This document shows, piece after piece, positions 7,185 to 11,817 of a DNA stretch of 11,817 bases. The DNA is from Pseudomonadota bacterium. Its GTDB lineage: Bacteria > Pseudomonadota > Gammaproteobacteria > Xanthomonadales > Rhodanobacteraceae. Position 1 is the stretch's first letter; each line of letters opens with the position of its first letter. The notes under the pieces are model-generated. The model did no database searches, was not told the origin of the DNA, and worked only from the letters and a program-made list of their open reading frames with translations. Location: positions 2,628 to 14,444 of the forward strand of contig JAJXTX010000041.1 in assembly GCA_021783385.1 (NCBI GenBank), written 5' to 3'. A program made the position numbers and the translations under genes.

Positions 7185-7205
7185 GCCGGCGGTTCGTCGG
7201 CCGGC
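7185..7205 (-). terminator. Possible terminator hairpin of the GntA-like operon
   Basis: Two GCCGGC blocks (7185-7190 and 7200-7205) form a 6-bp stem with a 9-base loop directly abutting the stop codon (7206-7208) of the last operon gene. There is no T-run on the minus strand beyond it. GC-rich DNA makes such stems common, so the call is weak. Confidence 0.25.
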
Positions 7206-8306
7206 TCAGTTCGACGGTGGATAGCGGCGGATCAGCCGCTGCTGGCGCAGGTGGTGCCGCGCCAGCGCCAGCATGCCGATCGGCCGATGGCCGCGCGCGC
7301 GCATCGCCGCGCTCAGCGCGAACAGCTCGCGCTGCTTGGCGAACACCATGCGGTAGACCTGTGCCACCGAGTATTTCGGATCCCAAGCGTGCACCGCCTC
7401 GGAGCCGGCGCCGTTGACTTCCATGATGGTGAAGCGGCCGGCGCGCAGCTCAGCCAGGCTGCGGTAGCGCACGTCGAAACGGCCGATGTGAAACTGCGGC
7501 ATGTCGCGCGCGATCGCCTCCACCGCGGCGGTCAGCTCCTCGGTGGCGGACGCCGAGCCGTCCTCGTAGCGGCCGCCGACGCGGGTCGAGCCGATCAGCG
7601 ACAGCCTCACGCTGTCGCCGCTGGCAGGCACCTCGTCGGGGTCGTAGCGGCATTGGTGCTCGTGCGGGTGCTGCACCGCGCGCTGCAGCCGCGGGTCGGC
7701 CGCCACCAGCTGCGCCACGCTGCGCACGCCGTCACCGATGACCTGCGGATAGTGGCGCAGCAGGATGCCCAGCAGCCGTCCGCGCGGCTGGTCCGGATGG
7801 CGCACGTAGAACAGGCCCGCCTCGCCGGGCTGGTCCAGATAGCGCTGCAGCATCAGCGTTTCGCCGCGCGGATAGCGCGCCAGGTAGTCGGCGAGATCCA
7901 GCGCGTCGTCGATCCGGCGCACGCCGAAACCGCACCAGCCGAGGTCGGGCTTGGCCACCACCGGAAACGCGAGGCTTGCCGCACGCAGCGCCGACAGCGC
8001 GGCGGCCAGCACGTCGGCGCCGTCGACCCGCAGCAGCGCGTACGACGCCACGCGCGCACGGGCATGCGGGCCCATGCCGGCGAAGTATTCCGACTTGGTG
8101 TCGCCGACCAGGCCACCGGCCGTGATCCGCGGATTGGCCGCCGAAGGCAGCGTGAGGCTGCCGTGGCGCAGCCCCAGCCAGCACCACTGCAGCACCATCG
8201 GCACCAGGTTGAGCCATTTCGGGATGCGCTCCATCGTGCCGATGGCGCGCGCGTCGGACGGCGGCGTGAGCGCAGCAGCCCGTGCGCCGGCGACGGGCGC
8301 AGTCAT
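7206..8306 (-). CDS. ATP-grasp ligase family protein, last gene of GntA-like/DUF1989 operon
   Basis: A 366-aa protein with the ATP-grasp arrangement, likely joining a carboxylate to an amine or similar nucleophile at the cost of ATP. The N-terminal part has PKWLNLVPM and NPRITAGGLVGDTKSEYF (residues 58-75), a pattern shared with uncharacterised D-Ala-D-Ala-ligase-like proteins (recalled). FPVVAKPDLGWCGFGVRRI (114-132) supplies a nucleotide-binding lysine, K119. RFDVRY (277-282, D278) and TIMEVNGAG (293-301, E296 and N298) are the expected metal-binding acidic and amide residues. The ATG at 8306 overlaps the DUF1989 stop by four bases (ATGA), implying translational coupling; the frame's upstream extension to 8369 lies inside that gene. 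The substrate is unknown. Its place at the end of the operon suggests it ligates the product of the upstream enzymes, perhaps a modified guanidino acid. Confidence 0.85.
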   Translation of the reverse strand: MTAPVAGARAAALTPPSDARAIGTMERIPKWLNLVPMVLQWCWLGLRHGSLTLPSAANPRITAGGLVGDTKSEYFAGMGPHARARVASYALLRVDGADVLAAALSALRAASLAFPVVAKPDLGWCGFGVRRIDDALDLADYLARYPRGETLMLQRYLDQPGEAGLFYVRHPDQPRGRLLGILLRHYPQVIGDGVRSVAQLVAADPRLQRAVQHPHEHQCRYDPDEVPASGDSVRLSLIGSTRVGGRYEDGSASATEELTAAVEAIARDMPQFHIGRFDVRYRSLAELRAGRFTIMEVNGAGSEAVHAWDPKYSVAQVYRMVFAKQRELFALSAAMRARGHRPIGMLALARHHLRQQRLIRRYPPSN

Positions 8307-8890
8307 GCGCCGAGCACCTGGTAGCGGATCGGCTTGTAGGCGAAATTGTTGGACTGCCCGGCGGAGCACGCGGTGAGGCCGATCAGCAGATCCATCTGCG
8401 CCTCGAACACGATGTAGTCACCGGCGCGGCTCAGCGGCGGCTCCACCCGGATCACCCCGCTGGCCGCGTCCACCGGCACGTTCATGAAGATGTTGAACGC
8501 GGTGGGGATCGCATCGGGCGCGATGCCGTACGGCGCCAGCGCCGCGGCCAGGTTGCCGAAGCAGCCGCGATGCGGCTGGGCGTCGCCGTAGAGGATGCGG
8601 AACATCTCCGCCGAGCACGGCGACAGCAGGAAATCGTGGCGGCCGACGGTGTCCTCGACGATGCGCAGCAGCACGCTGCTGCGGTTGGAGTAGAGCGGAT
8701 CGCCGGTACTGAGGTAGATCCGGCTGGCGTAGTCGATGCTGCGGCCGGAGGAGATCGCCTCGCCGGTATCGTGCCGGTTGAACGCCACCAGGTCGGCCAC
8801 CTGCTCGCCCTCGGGGTCGATCACCTTCAGCTGCTGGCCGCGCCGCAGCTCGAACGCCACCCCGCTGCGCGGTGCAATCGTGGCGATCAC
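8303..8890 (-). CDS. DUF1989 protein (urea carboxylase-associated / carboxyguanidine deiminase-like)
   Basis: A 195-aa cytosolic protein of the DUF1989 family. Characterised relatives (the 'urea amidolyase-associated' CgdA and CgdB) form a metal-dependent carboxyguanidine deiminase in guanidine degradation. The fold's landmarks are here: IDPEGEQVADLVAF (24-37), HDFLLSPCS (85-93), PHRGCFGNL (106-114), AFNIFMNVPVD (131-141) and MDLLIGLTACSAGQSNNF (166-183). Cys92, Cys110 and Cys175 with nearby histidines are metal-ligand candidates. The start is a GTG at 8890, whose GTGA overlaps the upstream gene's stop and which has GGGAG 7 bases before it; the longer open frame upstream is a shadow of that gene. 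Only one DUF1989 gene is present, and no urea carboxylase or allophanate hydrolase is in the window, so standard guanidine breakdown is unlikely to be its job. Confidence 0.86.
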   Translation of the reverse strand: MIATIAPRSGVAFELRRGQQLKVIDPEGEQVADLVAFNRHDTGEAISSGRSIDYASRIYLSTGDPLYSNRSSVLLRIVEDTVGRHDFLLSPCSAEMFRILYGDAQPHRGCFGNLAAALAPYGIAPDAIPTAFNIFMNVPVDAASGVIRVEPPLSRAGDYIVFEAQMDLLIGLTACSAGQSNNFAYKPIRYQVLGA

Positions 8891-9594
8891 CCGCGCGCTC
8901 CCGGCGCCTGCGCATGGAACGGGCAGACCCAGTCGGCCTCGACCCGGCGACCGCTGTACTGCGGCGCCTCCGGGCCCTTGCCGTGCATCGCCAGCATCGG
9001 GTTGACCGAGCCGGCGTGGGCGAGGTCGCGCTTGATGATCGTCTCGCGCAGTTTCTGGTAGCGCCCGTCCGCGCGCAGCTGCTCGAACTGGCTGTGCAGG
9101 TTGAACACCAGTGCTGGCTGGCGGTAGCGCCGCGCCGGCCGGCTCGCGCCCGGATGCAGCCCCACCACGTAGAACGCCTTGCCGCCCAGGCTCATGCTGA
9201 AATGCGCCGAGGCGGGGTCGCTGCTTACCTGCGGGTCCCAGCCGAACTGCTGCCGGTCGAGCGCATGCAGCGCCTGCAGCCGCTGCCACAGCGCCCGCTC
9301 GAACGCCGCCTCGGTGAGCGTGCGCCCCGGCGCAAACAGCACCACGGCGCTGACGAACACGGCGTCGGCCGGCGCCTCGACGGCAAAGCGCTGCAGCGCC
9401 GCGACGATCGCCTCGTCGTGCTGCGCGTCCTCCATGTTGCCCGCTTCGATCAGCTGCACCGACTGCCGCGCGAACGCCGCCTTGGCGCCCAGGCAGGGGT
9501 AGTCCGGCGCGTCCACAAAGGCGGCCAGCGCCGGCGCCGCGGCGGGCGCTGCACTGGTCTGGTTTGCAATGGCTGCGACGGGGCTGGCCCTCAT
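8887..9594 (-). CDS. YqcI/YcgG family protein, GntA-like putative heme-dependent N-hydroxylase
   Basis: A 235-aa protein with the full YqcI/YcgG signature: YPCLGAK (residues 32-38), DPASAHFSMSLGGKAFYVVG (126-145), LHPGASRPARRY (146-157), ALVFNLHSQFEQLR (161-174), GSVNPMLA (195-202), QYSGR (212-216) and WVCPF (222-226). Within this family GntA is a heme-dependent hydroxylase that adds an N-hydroxyl group to a guanidino compound in guanitoxin biosynthesis, and the heme protein DcsA, which hydroxylates arginine, is to my recollection related. An equivalent oxidation of a guanidino or amino substrate is therefore likely here, though the substrate is not readable. The invariant Cys and His residues noted are candidates for heme or active-site roles. 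It starts at the ATG at 9594, 19 bases after the DJ-1 gene stop, without an obvious ribosome binding site, and overlaps the DUF1989 start at its end. Confidence 0.87.
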   Translation of the reverse strand: MRASPVAAIANQTSAAPAAAPALAAFVDAPDYPCLGAKAAFARQSVQLIEAGNMEDAQHDEAIVAALQRFAVEAPADAVFVSAVVLFAPGRTLTEAAFERALWQRLQALHALDRQQFGWDPQVSSDPASAHFSMSLGGKAFYVVGLHPGASRPARRYRQPALVFNLHSQFEQLRADGRYQKLRETIIKRDLAHAGSVNPMLAMHGKGPEAPQYSGRRVEADWVCPFHAQAPGARG

Positions 9595-9613
9595 GTCCGC
9601 ATGCGCGGCGCCG

Positions 9614-10291
9614 TCAGCGCAGCAGCGCCAGCACGGCCGCGGCTGCCGCTTCGGAGGAGGCCGGATTCTGGCCGGTCACCAGCTTGCCGTCGGTGATCGC
9701 GTACGACTGCCAGTCGCCCTTCTTGGAATATGTGCCACCGTTGGCCTTGAGCATGTCCTCGACCAGAAACGGCACCACCTTGGTCAGGCCCACCGCCGCC
9801 TCTTCGGTATTGGTGAAGCCGGTGACCGACCTGCCCTTGACCAGCGGCGTGCCGTCGGCGGCCTTGGCATGGCGCAGCACGCCGGGCGCGTGGCAGACCG
9901 CGCCGAGCGGCTTGCCCGCGGCGAGGGTCGCCTCGATCAGCCGGATCGAATCGCGATCCTCGGCCAGATCCCACAACGGGCCATGGCCGCCGGGATAGAA
10001 CACCGCGTCGTAGTCGCCACCGGCCACCTCGGCCAGCTTGTGCGTGGCGGCCAGCGCGGCGCTGGCCTCGGCGTCCTGGCGAAAGCGCGCGGTGTTGGCC
10101 GTCTGCGCGGCCGGCGCATCACTCCTGGGGTCCAGCGGCGGCTGGCCGCCCTTGGGCGAAGCCAGCACGATCTGCGCGCCGGCATCCTTGAACACGTAAT
10201 ACGGCCCCGCGAATTCCTCCAGCCAGAAGCCGGTCTTCTCGCCGGTATCGCCGAGGCGGTCATGCGAGGTCAGCACCATCAGGATCTTCAT
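9614..10291 (-). CDS. DJ-1/PfpI family protein (class I glutamine amidotransferase-like, Hsp31-type)
   Basis: A 225-aa cytosolic protein of the DJ-1/PfpI superfamily. The nucleophile-elbow motif AVCHAPG has Cys133 followed by His134. PGGHG (100-104) shapes the oxyanion region, and Glu25 in FWLEEF is the usual acidic partner of the cysteine. The closing TGQNPASSEAAA (207-218) is typical of the class. Members act as glyoxalase III or deglycase-like enzymes, chaperones or hydrolases, and which applies here cannot be told. The ATG at 10291 begins the conserved MKILMVLTSHD strand and has GGAG 7 bases upstream, so I prefer it to the frame's extension to 10330. It is the first gene of the minus-strand run and 19 bp from the GntA-like gene. 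It may be an operon member that handles reactive carbonyls, or simply a neighbour read through from the same promoter. Confidence 0.92.
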   Translation of the reverse strand: MKILMVLTSHDRLGDTGEKTGFWLEEFAGPYYVFKDAGAQIVLASPKGGQPPLDPRSDAPAAQTANTARFRQDAEASAALAATHKLAEVAGGDYDAVFYPGGHGPLWDLAEDRDSIRLIEATLAAGKPLGAVCHAPGVLRHAKAADGTPLVKGRSVTGFTNTEEAAVGLTKVVPFLVEDMLKANGGTYSKKGDWQSYAITDGKLVTGQNPASSEAAAAAVLALLR

Positions 10292-10416
10292 GCGATTGCT
10301 CCGTGCCGCGGAAATCAGGAAGGGCGTCACGGTAGCCGCCGCGTCGCGAATCTCGCGTGATGCCGCGCGCCGCAGCGAATGCCGGTCGATCGCCGCGCGC
10401 GTCGCATCGCCCTAGA

Positions 10417-11547
10417 ATGGCGGCCGTACCTGCCCCGGCTGTTCGCGTGCCCACCCCACCCCGCAAGATCCTCCATGTCGACATGGACGCGTTCTACGCG
10501 TCGGTGGAGCAGCGCGACGATCCCGCGCTGCGCGGCAGGCCGGTGGCGGTGGCGTGGCGGGGCGCGCGCTCGGTGGTATGTGCGGCGAGCTACGAGGCGC
10601 GCGTGTTCGGCGTGCGCTCGGCGATGCCGGCGCTGCGCGCGGAGCGGCTGTGCCCGCAGCTGGTGTTCGTGCCGCCGGATTTCGCGCGCTACAAGGCGGT
10701 GTCGCGGCAGATCCGCGAGATCTTCGCGCAGCACACCGACCTGATCGAGCCGCTCTCGCTGGACGAGGCCTACCTCGATGTCACCGTGACCAAGAGCGGC
10801 CTCGCCTCGGCCACCGCCACCGCCGAGGCGATCCGCACAGCGATCCACGCGCAGACGCAGCTCACCGCCTCGGCCGGGGTGGCGCCGAACAAGTTTCTGG
10901 CCAAGATCGCCTCGGACTGGCGCAAGCCCGACGGTCTGTTCGTGATCCGTCCGCCGCAGGTCGAGGCGTTCCTCACGCCACTGCCGGTGGCGCGGCTGCC
11001 CGGCGTGGGCAAGGTGATGGAGGCGAAGCTGGCGCTCCTCGGCGTCACCACCGTGGGCGAACTGCGCGAGCATGCGCTGGCGGATCTGGAGCGGCGCTTC
11101 GGCCGCTGGGGCCGGCGCCTGCACGAGCTGGCCCGCGGCATCGACGAGCACGCCGTGCAGCCGGAGCGCCCGACGCTGCAGATTTCCGCCGAGGACACCT
11201 TCGAGCACGATCTCACCATCGACGAACTCGAACCGCACATCCGCCGCCTCGCCGAAAAGACCTGGGCCGGATACCTCAAGGAAAGCCAGCGCGTCGCCCG
11301 CACCGTGGTGCTGAAGCTGAAAACCGCTGACTTCCACACGCTCACGCGCAGCCTCACGCCGCCGCAGCGGCCGCAATCAGCCGGCGAACTGGCCGACATC
11401 GCCTGCGCGCTGCGCGAGCGCGTCGAGCGTCCGGCCGACAGCCGTTATCGGCTGGTCGGCGTGGGCCTGTCCGGCTTCGTCGAGCGCGACAGCTACCGCG
11501 CGCAGAGCGACCTGTTCGACAGCGCAGCGCGGGGATCGCCCTTGTAG
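10417..11547 (+). CDS. dinB: DNA polymerase IV (Y-family translesion polymerase)
   Basis: A 376-aa error-prone polymerase that copies past damaged bases. HVDMDAFYASVEQRDDP (residues 20-36) holds metal ligand D22 and the steric-gate aromatic Y27. SLDEAYLD (114-121) supplies D116 and E117. SAGVAPNKFLAKIASDWRKP (152-171) is the conserved palm segment, and ARLPGVGKV (192-200) begins the thumb helix-hairpin-helix. The little-finger domain follows. QSDLF (363-367) near the C-terminus fits the beta-clamp-binding motif. Start choice is uncertain: the ATG at 10417 lacks a ribosome binding site and lies inside a TAGAAT that could be a -10 box, so the GTG at 10447 (MPTPPRKILH...) is a good alternative. 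No clear LexA site is visible. The TAG stop lies inside a dispersed genomic repeat, so the last residues may be repeat-derived. It is divergent from the DJ-1 operon. Confidence 0.95.
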   Translation: MAAVPAPAVRVPTPPRKILHVDMDAFYASVEQRDDPALRGRPVAVAWRGARSVVCAASYEARVFGVRSAMPALRAERLCPQLVFVPPDFARYKAVSRQIREIFAQHTDLIEPLSLDEAYLDVTVTKSGLASATATAEAIRTAIHAQTQLTASAGVAPNKFLAKIASDWRKPDGLFVIRPPQVEAFLTPLPVARLPGVGKVMEAKLALLGVTTVGELREHALADLERRFGRWGRRLHELARGIDEHAVQPERPTLQISAEDTFEHDLTIDELEPHIRRLAEKTWAGYLKESQRVARTVVLKLKTADFHTLTRSLTPPQRPQSAGELADIACALRERVERPADSRYRLVGVGLSGFVERDSYRAQSDLFDSAARGSPL

Positions 11548-11673
11548 GAGCGCACCCTGTGCGCGAATGGCCTGTGGGAGCGACTTCAGTCGCGATGCTC
11601 TTGCTCTGATGCTGCATCAAGGCAAAGGCATCGCGACTGAAGTCGCTCCCACAAAAAAGCGATCGCGCACAGG
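11543..11673. repeat. Composite REP-like repeat cluster
   Basis: A type A repeat (11543-11569) is identical over 27 bp to 340-366. A complementary fragment, TCGCGCACAGG (11663-11673), pairs with CCTGTGCGCGA at 11556-11566. Between them sits a different, type B, palindrome (11573-11653). The cluster separates convergent dinB and the ABC-2 permease gene and may act as a bidirectional transcription barrier. Confidence 0.75.
11573..11653. repeat. 81-bp near-perfect palindrome (type B, TGTGGGAGCGACTTCAGTCG...)
   Basis: The arms are perfectly complementary over the outer 26 bases (11573-11598 with 11628-11653). They continue imperfectly to a GATGC-T-GCATC centre at 11613, with 36 of 40 pairs matching and two of the remainder being G-T. 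A run of six A's follows at 11654. The GTGGGAGCGACTTCAGTCGC type is familiar as an interspersed palindrome in xanthomonads and pseudomonads (recalled). Confidence 0.8.
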
Positions 11674-11691
11674 CGTGCGTGGCATGCGCGG

Positions 11692-11817
11692 TCAGGCGCG
11701 GATCCAGCGCCACAGTTCGCGCCAGCCGGGCTTCTTGCCGAACATCAGGATGCCGGTGCGATAGATGCGCGCGGCCAGCCACACGCAGGCGAACAGGCCC
11801 AGCACCATCAGGCCCAG
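11692..11817 (-). CDS. ABC-2 type transporter permease, C-terminal fragment
   Basis: The last 41 residues of a protein entering from the right edge, with its TGA at 11692-11694. The fragment is one membrane helix (LGLMVLGLFACVWLAARIY) followed by the short cytoplasmic tail RTGILMFGKKPGWRELWRWI. A final helix plus an (R)IYRxGILMxGK(R/K)P tail ending in WRWIRA-like residues is typical of NatB/ABC-2 family permease subunits (recalled). Only this tail is visible, so the transported substrate and the ATPase partner cannot be assigned. The gene is convergent with dinB across the REP-like cluster. Confidence 0.7.
   Translation of the reverse strand: MGLMVLGLFACVWLAARIYRTGILMFGKKPGWRELWRWIRA

Noticed and set aside
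7251..8324. 357-codon plus-strand open frame
   Set aside because: Antisense to the ATP-grasp gene; low-complexity Arg/His/Gln/Ala composition and no ribosome binding site.

Overview
The window looks like chromosomal DNA from a high-GC gammaproteobacterium, most likely the Xanthomonadales/Rhodanobacteraceae group (Rhodanobacter- or Dyella-like). This is inferred from the very GC-rich coding style, the gene types, and interspersed palindromic repeats of the 'GTAGGAGCGC...' and 'GTGGGAGCGACTTCAGTCGC...' kinds. No ribosomal or other phylogenetic marker is present, so the placement is tentative.

Layout. Bases 1-304 (minus) hold the N-terminus of a secreted protein that runs off the left edge. A REP-like hairpin (341-414) separates it from an APC-family amino acid permease (428-1744, minus). 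Divergent from the permease is a stand-alone MprF/YbhN-type membrane protein (1913-2866, plus). A 443-bp gene-free stretch (2867-3309) carries an interspersed repeat and four spaced copies of a TTGACCA...TCGCC unit that look like the surviving end of an IS21-like element. Next is a DUF418/YeiB-type membrane protein (3310-4536, plus).

From about 4.6 to 7.1 kb the base composition drops (22 of 60 bases are G+C at 6661-6720, against 41 of 60 at 10921-10980). Three plus-strand genes of unknown function follow one another here: a secreted 200-aa protein, a one-helix membrane protein of 188 aa, and a 334-aa protein with a HEPN-like RNxxxH motif. This looks like an acquired accessory islet.

The most interesting unit is a tight minus-strand operon from 10291 down to 7206: a DJ-1/PfpI protein, a YqcI/YcgG (GntA-like) heme-oxygenase-type protein, a DUF1989 protein and an ATP-grasp ligase. 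The last two junctions are 4-base stop/start overlaps (GTGA, ATGA). YqcI/YcgG relatives N-hydroxylate guanidino compounds, DUF1989 relatives deiminate carboxyguanidine, and ATP-grasp enzymes form amide-type bonds. Together they suggest a small-molecule pathway around an arginine- or guanidine-derived compound, which I cannot match to a described cluster.

Divergent from that operon is dinB (DNA polymerase IV, 10417-11547). Its stop codon lies inside a copy of the same 27-bp repeat found at 340-366. Downstream is an 81-bp near-perfect palindrome nested between pieces of that repeat, then the C-terminus of an ABC-2 type permease (minus) entering from the right edge.
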